Assembly (NCBI RefSeq): GCF_030813515.1
Contig: NZ_JAUSUK010000002.1
Coordinates: forward strand, 310,001 to 374,000
Direction: 5' to 3'
DNA: 64,000 nt
Source of the DNA: Rhodopseudomonas julia
GTDB taxonomy: Bacteria > Pseudomonadota > Alphaproteobacteria > Rhizobiales > Afifellaceae
The first letter of the stretch is position 1; every line of letters begins with the position of its first letter. The notes under the pieces are model-generated. The model was not told where the DNA came from. It ran no database searches and saw only the letters and a list, made by a program, of their open reading frames with translations. The translations under genes and the position numbers were made by a program. Positions 46,487 through 54,477 of this stretch are shown piece by piece.

Positions 46487-47193
46487 AAAAGATCTGCACA
46501 ATCGCGGTGATGCTCGTCATGGGCGGCTGCGCAGCACGTGACAATATCATCACAGGTCCCGAGCTGAGCCCGGTGGGTGAAGGGATCGTTGTTAACCGCC
46601 AACCTCTGCCCGTCAGCTTTGTCGAGCCGGAGCCGAAAACATTCCAGTCGCTTTGGAGTGGAAACAAGCAAGTCCTCTTCACCGATCGTAAGGCACGGCA
46701 GGTGGGCGATGTCATCACGGTCAATATCCAGATCAACGACAAGGCTCAATTCGACAACCAAAGTGACCGGTCGCGGGATTCAAAGTCCGATCTTAGCTTC
46801 GGCGGGTTCTTAGGATTCGGCGGCTTTAACGTCGAAAAGGAATCGGGTGAGGGCTCCGGTGGCCTCAATATTGCGTCGAAAACTTCGACCAAAGGCGAGG
46901 GCTCGATCGATCGTTCGGAAAAGCTGCGCTTGTCAATTGCGGCGCTTGTCACCGAGGAATTGCCGAACGGCAATCTGATGATCAGCGGATCACAGGAGGT
47001 GAAGGTCAATAACGAGGTCCGCGTGCTCAACATCGCAGGCATTGTCAGACTTTCCGACATCTCCACGGACAATTCTGTCTCCTATGACAAGATCGCTGAG
47101 GCGCGCATCTCGTATGGCGGCCGCGGCCGTATTTCCGACGTACAGCAGCCGGCCTGGGGCCAGCGGATTTACGACAAGGTGGTGCCCTTCTGA
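46483..47193 (+). CDS. flgH: Flagellar L-ring lipoprotein FlgH
   Basis: FlgH builds the outer-membrane ring. The 236-residue precursor has a lipoprotein signal (MKKICTIAVMLVMGGC) with the lipidated cysteine at position 16. Conserved blocks are SLWSGNKQVLFTDRKARQVG, DVITVNIQINDKAQFDNQSD and LPNGNLMISGSQEVKVNNEV. The C terminus RISYGGRGRISDVQQPAWGQ matches the family. It overlaps motE and fliL. Confidence 0.95.
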   Translation: MKKICTIAVMLVMGGCAARDNIITGPELSPVGEGIVVNRQPLPVSFVEPEPKTFQSLWSGNKQVLFTDRKARQVGDVITVNIQINDKAQFDNQSDRSRDSKSDLSFGGFLGFGGFNVEKESGEGSGGLNIASKTSTKGEGSIDRSEKLRLSIAALVTEELPNGNLMISGSQEVKVNNEVRVLNIAGIVRLSDISTDNSVSYDKIAEARISYGGRGRISDVQQPAWGQRIYDKVVPF

Positions 47194-47702
47194 TGAGCGA
47201 CGTATCTGCGGCTTCAGTTGACGAAGAGGCGAAGCCCAAGAAAAAGGGCTCCTTCTTGATAGGCCTTCTTGGTGTGCTGGCCGTGACGGTGATTGCCGGC
47301 GGGGCTGGTGCGGGTATCGGGATCTATCTGGCTGGCGCTATCGAGGCGACGGTCACCGAAAAACTCAAGGAGAAACCGAAAGAGGAGCCACAGCTGCTCT
47401 ATTCGGGCGACATGGTCTTGCAGCCGGTCGGGCCTGTCGTGGTCAATGTGGCCGATCCGGCGGATGTTTGGGTTCGCCTCGAAACGGCGATCGTGTTTCC
47501 GAACGGCGCCCTTGAAAACCCCGAAGTCACGGCTGGCGAGATCCGCGAGGACATCATGGCCTTCGTACGGACCATGCCCCTGTCGCAGTTCCAGGGTCCG
47601 AGCGCCTTGCAGCACCTGCGCGATGATCTCAACGACCGCGCCGCTGTAAGGACCAACGGCAAGGTGAGCGAGCTGATCATCGAGACGATGGTTGTTCAAT
47701 AA
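47193..47702 (+). CDS. fliL: Flagellar basal-body-associated protein FliL
   Basis: This single-pass inner-membrane protein of 169 residues has a basic N terminus, a TM at about 21-45 and a periplasmic SPFH-like domain, ending in SELIIETMVVQ. FliL associates with the stator and increases torque. The block PVVVNVADPADVWVRLETAI and the region around EIREDIMAFVRTMPLSQFQG are typical of the family. The ATG overlaps the flgH stop by one base. A second protein of similar layout is encoded at 23853-24308. Confidence 0.93.
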   Translation: MSDVSAASVDEEAKPKKKGSFLIGLLGVLAVTVIAGGAGAGIGIYLAGAIEATVTEKLKEKPKEEPQLLYSGDMVLQPVGPVVVNVADPADVWVRLETAIVFPNGALENPEVTAGEIREDIMAFVRTMPLSQFQGPSALQHLRDDLNDRAAVRTNGKVSELIIETMVVQ

Positions 47703-47741
47703 ACACCAATGGCGGTCCCCCCGCCTCGTGAGACAGTTTTG

Positions 47742-48521
47742 ATGAAGCGCTTGTTCTTCGCCCTTCTGCTGGTGCCCTTCCTTGCCGTTGCGGCCCATGC
47801 ACAAGTGCCCGATCTGGGAAGTCTCATTCCCTCTGGTGATGCGGCGGCGACCGGCCGCATCGTGCAGCTCGTTGCCATTTTGACAGTTCTGTCGATCGCG
47901 CCGGGCCTTCTCATCATGGTTACGAGCTTCACGCGTTTCATCATCGCTCTCTCGTTTTTGCGCTCCGGCCTCGGCCTGCAGGGCACTCCCGGCAATCTCG
48001 TCTTGATTAGCTTGTCCCTCTTCATGACCTTTTATGTGATGGGGCCGACCCTTGATCGTGCCTGGACCGAAGGGCTTAAGCCGCTCACAGACAACGAAAT
48101 CACCGAACAAGAAGCGTTCGAACGGATCACTGATCCGTTTCACGACTTTATGCTGACGCAGGTCCGGCCGAAGGATCTCCAACTTTTCGCCGATCTTGCC
48201 GCCAGCAAGCCGGGTGCCGAAGAAACGACGGAGCTTGTTTTGCCGGATACGGGAGCCAATGCGACGCAAGCGGAATCCGTGCCGTTGCGTGTTCTCATTC
48301 CAGCTTTCATGATCTCAGAACTGCGGCGCGGTTTTGAGATCGGTTTCTTGATTGTTCTACCATTCCTGGTGATCGATATGATCGTCGCCACTCTCGTCAT
48401 GTCCATGGGCATGATGATGATGCCGCCAGCGGTTATCGCTCTGCCCTTTAAGATCCTGTTTTTTGTTTTGATCGACGGCTGGAATCTTTTGGTCGGCGGC
48501 TTGGTGCGTTCATTCTTCTGA
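47742..48521 (+). CDS. fliP: Flagellar export-gate protein FliP
   Basis: FliP is the main subunit of the FliPQR export pore. It has about 259 residues with a cleavable signal peptide (LFFALLLVPFLAVAAHA), as in other FliP proteins, and four membrane helices. Family blocks are LLIMVTSFTRFIIALSFLRS, the segment QGTPGNLVLISLSLFMTFYV, and the C-terminal MSMGMMMMPPAVIALPFKIL. The ATG at 47742 is preferred because it begins the signal peptide. An in-frame ATG at 47709 would add 11 residues. Confidence 0.95.
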   Translation: MKRLFFALLLVPFLAVAAHAQVPDLGSLIPSGDAAATGRIVQLVAILTVLSIAPGLLIMVTSFTRFIIALSFLRSGLGLQGTPGNLVLISLSLFMTFYVMGPTLDRAWTEGLKPLTDNEITEQEAFERITDPFHDFMLTQVRPKDLQLFADLAASKPGAEETTELVLPDTGANATQAESVPLRVLIPAFMISELRRGFEIGFLIVLPFLVIDMIVATLVMSMGMMMMPPAVIALPFKILFFVLIDGWNLLVGGLVRSFF

Positions 48522-48584
48522 CGTTCCGAGCGTTGGCGTCGTCTCAAATCCGTCGGAAAATTAACCGCAACTTCGATCAAGCCG

Positions 48585-48610
48585 CTCTGACGCTTCCGTG
48601 AACGTCAGAG
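48585..48610 (+). other. Hairpin between fliP and chemoreceptor 6
   Basis: CTCTGACG (48585-48592) and CGTCAGAG (48603-48610) form a perfect 8-bp stem with a 10-base loop, 63 bases after the fliP stop. It is followed by GAAGTTTG, not a proper T-run. It may be a weak terminator for the fliP operon or part of the receptor leader. Confidence 0.45.
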
Positions 48611-48685
48611 GAAGTTTGACGCAAGCCCGGTGCAAGCTGACTGAAGCCTTGTGTGCTCACGTAACGTCACTAGGGGGCACACTCA

Positions 48686-50380
48686 ATGAAAAGAGGACTT
48701 CGTCTGAAGCTGGGGCACAAGATCTATGCGGTCCTTGCTGTCGGCTTTATAGGTTTTTCTGCTATCTCTGGGTTTCAGCTGCTTGAGCTGGGCCACGCGC
48801 TCGAAGATCAGAAAGGCCGCGAGCTTTCGCACCTGACGGAACTCGCGCTCGACATTGCCAAGGAAGAAGAAGCATCAGTCGCTAGAGGTTCTCGTTCGCT
48901 TCAAGAGGCGCAGGCGGATGCGGCTCGCCGTATCGGAGCGCTACGTTATGGCGACAATGAGTATTTCTGGATCAAGGACCGCAATGCCCGCATGGTCATG
49001 CATCCGATCAAGCCGGAGCTCAATGGCACGGATCTGACCTCCATCACGGACCCCTCCGGTAAGCATCTCTTTGTCGAGATGCTCGATCTGGTCGCTAAAG
49101 AGGGCAGAGGTTTCGTCCGTTATGAATGGCCGAAACCTGGCTCAGTCGAGCCGCAACCGAAGCTCTCGTATGTCGATGAATTTGCACCCTGGGGCTGGGT
49201 GATCGGCACTGGCGTTTACATTGATGATTTGCGCGCGCAGACATGGGCAACGGCAAAAACCGTCCTCATGATTGGCGGTCTGGTGCTCCTCGTCGTGGCG
49301 GTAATTTGCGGTTTCGTTGCAAGGCGTATCTCGCAGGCAATGCATGCGACCACGGCGGCCATGAACGAGCTTGCAGGCGGCAATTTCGAGATCGTGTTGC
49401 CTGGGCTCGATCGCGGCGATGAAGTGGGCGAGATTGCTCGAGCCGTTGAAGTGTTCAAACAAAAAGCCATCGAAAAGGCACGGCTCGAAGCCGAAGAACG
49501 TGAAAACAAGGCGCGCCAGGCAGAGGCAGAGAGGCGCCATGAAATGCAGCGTCTGGCGGACATGTTCGAAAATGCCGTTGGCGAAGTCACCGAGGGCGTG
49601 TCGTCCGCGGCGACGGAACTTGAAGCGGCCGCCGGCTCTATGACGGAAACTGCGGAACGCACCGAGAGCCTCTCCAGCACTGTCGCGAGCATTTCCGGTC
49701 AGACCTCGTCCAACGTGCAGTCTGTCGCCTCGGCGTCGGAGGAACTCGGAGCTTCGGTAGGAGAGATCAGCCGTCGAGTTCAGGAGAGTGCGAAGATTGC
49801 CGGTGAAGCGGTGGAACAGGCAGGCAGCGCCAATCGACGGGTCATCGATCTCGCCGACGCCGCCCGTCGCGTGGGTGCGGTCGTGAACCTGATCACGGCG
49901 ATTGCCGAGCAGACCAACCTGCTTGCCCTCAATGCCACCATAGAGGCAGCCCGCGCCGGTGATGCTGGAAAGGGCTTCGCGGTTGTCGCCATGGAAGTAA
50001 AAACCCTCGCTGCCCAGACGGCGAAGGCGACAGAAGAAATCGTTGGTCAGATCACCTCGATGCAGAAGGCGACAGGCGAGGCGGAGACTTCGATCCGTTC
50101 CATTACCGAGACTATCGCGCGCATGTCTGAGATTTCCGCGGCGGTCGCCGATGCTGCCGAGCAGCAATATGTAGCGACCCGCGAGATCGCCGAGAACATC
50201 CAGGAAGCGGCGCATGGCACGGCGCAGGTCGCAACCAATATCCTCGATGTGCAGGAGGGTGCGGGCGCGACTGGTGCTGCCTCCTCACAGGTTCTGGCTT
50301 CGGCGCGCTCTCTGTCTCAGGAAAGCCACCGCCTCAAGCAGGAAGTGCAGAGCTTCCTGGCCACGGTGCGTGCCGCGTGA
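48686..50380 (+). CDS. Methyl-accepting chemotaxis protein 6 with single Cache domain
   Basis: This 564-residue chemoreceptor has TM1 near 9-30 and a periplasmic sCache_2-type sensor ([20 protein letters not shown], followed by a segment with [20 protein letters not shown] and [13 protein letters not shown]). TM2 is [24 protein letters not shown] and a signalling domain with an intact tip follow. Cache domains of this type often bind small organic acids. The ligand here is unknown. The sensor and DNA are unrelated to the five-receptor array. AGGGGG lies about nine bases before the ATG. A terminator follows at 50409. It ends in ATVRAA. Confidence 0.95.
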   Translation: MKRGLRLKLGHKIYAVLAVGFIGFSAISGFQLLELGHALEDQKGRELSHLTELALDIAKEEEASVARGSRSLQEAQADAARRIGALRYGDNEYFWIKDRNARMVMHPIKPELNGTDLTSITDPSGKHLFVEMLDLVAKEGRGFVRYEWPKPGSVEPQPKLSYVDEFAPWGWVIGTGVYIDDLRAQTWATAKTVLMIGGLVLLVVAVICGFVARRISQAMHATTAAMNELAGGNFEIVLPGLDRGDEVGEIARAVEVFKQKAIEKARLEAEERENKARQAEAERRHEMQRLADMFENAVGEVTEGVSSAATELEAAAGSMTETAERTESLSSTVASISGQTSSNVQSVASASEELGASVGEISRRVQESAKIAGEAVEQAGSANRRVIDLADAARRVGAVVNLITAIAEQTNLLALNATIEAARAGDAGKGFAVVAMEVKTLAAQTAKATEEIVGQITSMQKATGEAETSIRSITETIARMSEISAAVADAAEQQYVATREIAENIQEAAHGTAQVATNILDVQEGAGATGAASSQVLASARSLSQESHRLKQEVQSFLATVRAA

Positions 50381-50408
50381 GGTCGCGACAATCCTTTTTG
50401 ACCCTTTG

Positions 50409-50436
50409 CGGCGGGGGCTTCCCCGCCGTTTTGTTT
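50409..50436 (+). terminator. Rho-independent terminator after chemoreceptor 6
   Basis: An 8-bp GC stem (CGGCGGGG at 50409-50416 with CCCCGCCG at 50421-50428), loop GCTT, followed by TTTTGTTTTG. It lies 28 bases after the receptor stop and insulates the flagellin promoter. Confidence 0.92.
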
Positions 50437-50535
50437 TGAGAATCGGCTGCGACCAGAGACTTTTTCGCGCAGCCGTTCGAAAAACCGGCGCGCCTGCAAG
50501 CCTCGCGCAAGCTTGCGCTGCTACACCTTCATGCA

Positions 50536-50551
50536 TGGCAGGTTGGTTGCT
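50536..50551 (+). promoter_or_regulatory. Candidate sigma-54 promoter of the flagellin gene
   Basis: TGGCAGGTTGGTTGCT fits the -24/-12 consensus TGGCAC-N5-TTGCW, with GG at 50537-50538 and GC at 50549-50550 exactly ten bases apart. It is in the right orientation and about 130 bases from the start codon. Transcription would start near 50562. No enhancer site for an FlbD-type activator was identified with confidence. Confidence 0.6.
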
Positions 50552-50615
50552 CGACACGGGCAGCAGATACGGAAGCCGAGTGCTCCGTCCCACCAAAGGC
50601 ATGATGCCGCCCTGC

Positions 50616-50638
50616 CATGCCGGTGAAAGCCCGGCATG
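50616..50638 (+). promoter_or_regulatory. Stem-loop in the flagellin mRNA leader, possible FlbT target
   Basis: CATGCCGG at 50616-50623 pairs perfectly with CCGGCATG at 50631-50638 around a seven-base loop. It ends 44 bases before the flagellin ATG. FlbT (gene at 29339) is known in Caulobacter to act on the flagellin 5' untranslated region, which makes this a candidate binding structure. Confidence 0.5.
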
Positions 50639-50682
50639 TCCCCATCAATATCTCTGACACTTAGTCTGAAGGGACATCAATT

Positions 50683-51966
50683 ATGTCTAGCCTTATCACC
50701 AATACCTCCGCAATGGTCGCCCTGCAGACCCTGCGTTCGATCAACTCCAACCTGGACGAGACGAACAACCGGGTTTCCACCGGCCTGCGGGTGAACACCG
50801 CTTCCGACAACGCCGCCTACTGGTCCATCGCCACGACCATGCGTTCCGACAATCAGGCCATGTCGGCCGTGAAGGACGCTCTTGGCATGGGCTCGGCCAC
50901 CGTCGATGCGGCGTATACCGGCCTCTCCAAGGCTGAAGAAGTCCTGACCAAAATCAAGGCGAGCCTTGGTGCTGCGACGGGCGAAGGTGTCGACCGGGCG
51001 AAGGTTCAGGAGCAGATTTCGGCTTACCAGGACCAGCTGAAGACGATTGCGGAATCCGCTTCGTTCTCCGGCCAGAACTGGCTGAGCACGGGCTCCAGCA
51101 CGGCCTTCAACAAGGAGATCGTGTCGTCTCTGTCGCGTGATGCCAACAACAAGCTTGCGATTGGCACCATCGACGTCGATATCACGGACACCCGTCTCTA
51201 TGGCGATGGTACCTCTCAGTTCGGTATCCTCGACAAGACGATCGACCTGAATACCTACACCTCCAATTCGTTGGTTGCGGCGACGGTCGAGACGACTGCA
51301 GTGGACTTTGCTGCGGCGGACGACAAGATCAGCTTCAGCGTGTCGCAGAACGGCGCTCCGGCCAAGACGGTCGAGATCACTCAGCAGACTCTGGCGGATG
51401 CCGGCCTGTCTGACACCTCGATCCGTTCGAATGCCGATCTTGCGGCGGTCTACACTCAGGCCCTGAAGGATGCCGGTATTGAGGGCATCAACGTGGTTCT
51501 GGACGGCTCCGACCAGGTTGAGTTCTCGTCCACCGACAACTTCAGCATCTCTGGTGCTACGACTGCCGGCACGACCGGTATCACTGTCGCTTCACTCGGC
51601 CTGTCGGCCACCGACGTAACGACTTCGGCGGCTTCGGCCGGTGCTGCCTCCGTTGCCACGATCGACATCTCGTCGGCCTCCGGCACCGAAGTGCAGAACT
51701 TCATGAAGGTCGTCGATGAGGCGCTTGGTCAGGTGACCTCGGCTGCGTCTTCTCTCGGTACGGTTCAGACCCGCATCGACATGCAGACGGAGTTCGTGAA
51801 GACGCTGATGAGCACGATTGACACGGGCGTTGGCGCCCTGGTCGACGCGGATATGGAAGAGGAATCCACGAAGCTGAAGGCTCTCCAGACCCAGCAGCAG
51901 CTGGCTGTGCAGTCGCTCAGCATCGCCAACTCCTCGAGCCAGAACATCCTGTCGCTCTTCCGTTAA
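50683..51966 (+). CDS. Flagellin
   Basis: This is the filament subunit, 427 residues. The conserved D0/D1 ends are present: an N terminus with SSLITNTSAMVALQTLRSIN and NRVSTGLRVNTASDNAAYWS, and a C terminus with LQTQQQLAVQSLSIANSSSQ and NILSLFR. The central domain is variable and rich in Thr/Ser/Ala. It resembles rhizobial flagellins in size. It is the only flagellin gene in the window, whereas many rhizobia have several. It is monocistronic, with its own promoter and terminator, and is likely controlled after transcription by FlaF/FlbT. Confidence 0.97.
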   Translation: MSSLITNTSAMVALQTLRSINSNLDETNNRVSTGLRVNTASDNAAYWSIATTMRSDNQAMSAVKDALGMGSATVDAAYTGLSKAEEVLTKIKASLGAATGEGVDRAKVQEQISAYQDQLKTIAESASFSGQNWLSTGSSTAFNKEIVSSLSRDANNKLAIGTIDVDITDTRLYGDGTSQFGILDKTIDLNTYTSNSLVAATVETTAVDFAAADDKISFSVSQNGAPAKTVEITQQTLADAGLSDTSIRSNADLAAVYTQALKDAGIEGINVVLDGSDQVEFSSTDNFSISGATTAGTTGITVASLGLSATDVTTSAASAGAASVATIDISSASGTEVQNFMKVVDEALGQVTSAASSLGTVQTRIDMQTEFVKTLMSTIDTGVGALVDADMEEESTKLKALQTQQQLAVQSLSIANSSSQNILSLFR

Positions 51967-52042
51967 GCGAGGTGAAGATAGCGAGGTAAGAACCTTCCAA
52001 GGTTTCGCCTCACGCTCCTCCCCCGTGAAGGCGGACCAAGAG

Positions 52043-52073
52043 AGCCACGCTCCGAAAGGAGCGTGGCTTTTTT
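52043..52073 (+). terminator. Rho-independent terminator after flagellin
   Basis: An 11-bp stem (AGCCACGCTCC at 52043-52053 with GGAGCGTGGCT at 52058-52068), a GAAA tetraloop and six T. It is a very stable terminator 76 bases beyond the flagellin stop. Confidence 0.95.
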
Positions 52074-52153
52074 CGTATGCAACGCTGAGGCAAGCTTATC
52101 ACGTCAAATCCCCATGAGACGCAATGCAAGACTGTATGGCGTGGGGAGACTTG

Positions 52154-53806
52154 ATGAACGCGCGCGAGCAGATGGATAAGCTGTGGGCCAATCTCGCTGG
52201 GCTCGGCGGCCGGCGGCTTGCAGCCCTGGGAATTGTGGGCGCGACCGTGCTTCTGGCGATCGGTCTCGGTGCCTTCTACCTGAGCAAGCCGGAGCGGGAG
52301 ATCCTTTACAGCGGTCTCAGTCGCGAAGATGTCGGGCAGATCGGCTCCGTGCTGAAAGATAGTGGCATCGGTTTCGACGTTGCACCAGACGGTACGTCCG
52401 TGCTCGTCGGTCACGCCGACACGGCCCGTGCTCGGATGCTTCTCGCCGAAAAGGGCCTGCCCCAGAGCACTCATTCCGGCTACGAGCTTTTCAACGAGCT
52501 CGGCTCCTTCGGCCTCACATCGTTTATGCAGGATGTCACGCGTGTGCGGGCCCTCGAAGGCGAGCTTGCGCGCACCATCCAGACCATGGATGGGATCAAG
52601 GCGGCGCGCGTCCACATCGTCCTTCCCGATCGCGCGTCGTTCAGGCGCGACCAGCAGAAGGCATCCGCTTCAGTCGTTATCCGTACGCGCCTTCCCGACG
52701 ATACGACGGCTGCCAACGCCATTCGCCACCTCGTTGCCGCGTCGCTGCCAGGCATGGATACGAATGCCGTCACCGTCCTCAATACCGACGGGGTTGTGCT
52801 CGTCTCTGGCGATGATCCTTCCGCCTCAGGCGGTGGTCTGATGGATGATCTCAAGCGGCGAGTAGATCGCGAACTGGAAGAAAAGATCCGACGCACGCTG
52901 ACGCCCTATCTCGGTTACGACAATTTTCAGATCAGCGTTTCCACTCGTCTCAACACTGACCGCAAGCAGGTGAGCGAAGTCATCTTCGATCCGGAATCCC
53001 GGGTGGAGCGCTCCGTGCGTGTCGTGAAGGAAGCTGGCACCAGTCAAAATAGCACGACCGATTCCGCTGCGACCGTGCAGCAGAACATCCCGGTCGCGCA
53101 GATGGCCGCTGGCGGCGGAAATAGCTCCAACGAGGAAAATGAGCGGCGCGAAGAGCTCACGAACTTCGAGATCTCCTCGAAGAAGGTTGAGACCGTTCAT
53201 GACGGCTATGAGGTGGAGAACATGTCCATTGCCGTCCTCGTCAATCAGGCGCGGTTGCAGGCAGATGAGGGGCAGCCGGACGTGATGCCGATCGAAACTC
53301 GGCTCATGGAAATCGAGCAGCTCGTCCAGTCGGCCACAGGCTTCGATGAAGAGCGTGGCGATCAGCTCAAGGTGTCTTCCGTCGTGTTTGCCGATGGTGG
53401 CAAAGACCTTGAGCCCGTGGCAGGGCCTTCGATTGGTGAAGTTCTGATGCGTCAGAGCGGCACGCTGATCAATGCCGGGACTATCTTGATTATGGCCATA
53501 TTGCTGATTTGGTTCGGGCTTCGTCCAACGCTGAAGACGGTCCTCGGTCGCGGTCAGGCCATGGAGGCCGGTGCACTCGCTCTTGAAGGCGACGCGGCTG
53601 CTGGGATGCTTCCTGGCCCGGATGAAACGGATATGGCCGATGGTCACGTCGCAGGTCTTGCACCTCCGGAACAGGTTAATCTGATTGAAGATCTGACCAG
53701 CAAGAAGAACCGCACGCCGCAGAAACGTCTCGAGCAGATTATCGACTTTGACGAAGAGCAGGCGGCGACGATCCTGCGGCAGTGGATGCGCGTGGAAGGA
53801 GCATGA
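52154..53806 (+). CDS. fliF: Flagellar MS-ring protein FliF
   Basis: FliF forms the membrane ring that houses the export gate. The 550-residue protein has TM1 (LAALGIVGATVLLAIGLGAFYL) near residue 20 and YscJ-type periplasmic domains (RVRALEGELARTIQTMDGIK, ARVHIVLPDRASFRRDQQKA). TM2 (GTILIMAILLIWFGL) lies near 440, and the C-terminal tail (FDEEQAATILRQWMR) binds FliG. The ATG at 52154 is chosen for the GGGGAGA site upstream. Ten extra in-frame codons are possible. Unlike in Sinorhizobium, where fliF is near the che genes, it here opens the motB-motC-fliK operon. Confidence 0.95.
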   Translation: MNAREQMDKLWANLAGLGGRRLAALGIVGATVLLAIGLGAFYLSKPEREILYSGLSREDVGQIGSVLKDSGIGFDVAPDGTSVLVGHADTARARMLLAEKGLPQSTHSGYELFNELGSFGLTSFMQDVTRVRALEGELARTIQTMDGIKAARVHIVLPDRASFRRDQQKASASVVIRTRLPDDTTAANAIRHLVAASLPGMDTNAVTVLNTDGVVLVSGDDPSASGGGLMDDLKRRVDRELEEKIRRTLTPYLGYDNFQISVSTRLNTDRKQVSEVIFDPESRVERSVRVVKEAGTSQNSTTDSAATVQQNIPVAQMAAGGGNSSNEENERREELTNFEISSKKVETVHDGYEVENMSIAVLVNQARLQADEGQPDVMPIETRLMEIEQLVQSATGFDEERGDQLKVSSVVFADGGKDLEPVAGPSIGEVLMRQSGTLINAGTILIMAILLIWFGLRPTLKTVLGRGQAMEAGALALEGDAAAGMLPGPDETDMADGHVAGLAPPEQVNLIEDLTSKKNRTPQKRLEQIIDFDEEQAATILRQWMRVEGA

Positions 53807-54477
53807 TGATGCACGCTCTTGTCCGCCTTCTGCCCGACTTCGATGAGCCCGAGGCAGGCCGCAGCTTGCGCAGGGTTCTTCCGGAGTTTCCTGCAGAAAA
53901 GCCGCGTGTTGAGCCGACCCTGGCGAGCATTTTCGCTGCGAAGCCTCCTAAAGAGGATCCTGAAAAGGCCTTGGCGGCAGCGAGAGAAGCCGGGTTTGCG
54001 GAAGGGCTTGTCGCAGGTCGCCGCGAAAAGGAGATTGCCGTGACGGAGGCACGGTCCGACTTCGCTGCAGAGCTCGAAGAAAAGCGCGCGAATTGGGTGG
54101 CCGAGGAAGCAGAAAAGATCGCAGAGCGTATCGGTCTCGCTTTTGGCGAACTCAATGCAAGCCTCAGCGAAGCTGTTGCCGCGATTTTGGTGCCTCTGAT
54201 CGGTTCCGCAATTGCCCAAAAGGCCGTCGCCGACCTGTCCGCCATGATCCTCGACATGAAGAGCCGGGAGGACGAGCCGGTCTTCGAAGTGGTGGGTCCG
54301 CAGGATCTTCTTGATGCGGTGAAGGATCGCCTCGGCGAGATGGGGAACGGGATCGATTTCAGTATGGGGGAGGGGCCGGATGTGCGGGTGACCGCCGGCG
54401 CCACCATCATTGAGACACAGTTGCAAGCTTGGCGCGAGCGCGTGTCGCTGGCGATCAGCGAGGCCGGAAATGTCTGA
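53803..54477 (+). CDS. fliH: FliH-like flagellar assembly protein
   Basis: FliH binds FliI and controls its ATPase during export. The 224-residue protein has the family layout: an N-terminal region of low conservation, a long charged helix (EAGFAEGLVAGRREKEIAVTEARSDFAAELEEKRANW) and a C-terminal domain. The C-terminal domain ends in a DVRVTAGATIIETQLQAWRE block that resembles the FliH/YscL end. It overlaps fliF by four bases and motB by eight. Assignment is by layout and by the absence of any other fliH candidate in the cluster. Confidence 0.75.
   Translation: MMMHALVRLLPDFDEPEAGRSLRRVLPEFPAEKPRVEPTLASIFAAKPPKEDPEKALAAAREAGFAEGLVAGRREKEIAVTEARSDFAAELEEKRANWVAEEAEKIAERIGLAFGELNASLSEAVAAILVPLIGSAIAQKAVADLSAMILDMKSREDEPVFEVVGPQDLLDAVKDRLGEMGNGIDFSMGEGPDVRVTAGATIIETQLQAWRERVSLAISEAGNV

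Larger units (their letters stand above)
50381..50682 (+). other. Intergenic region between chemoreceptor 6 and flagellin
   Basis: About 300 bases without a credible protein gene. It holds, in order, the terminator of the receptor gene, about 100 bases of GC-rich DNA with short inverted repeats, a sigma-54-like promoter (50536-50551), a leader of roughly 120 bases with a stem-loop, and the flagellin ribosome site. Confidence 0.7.
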
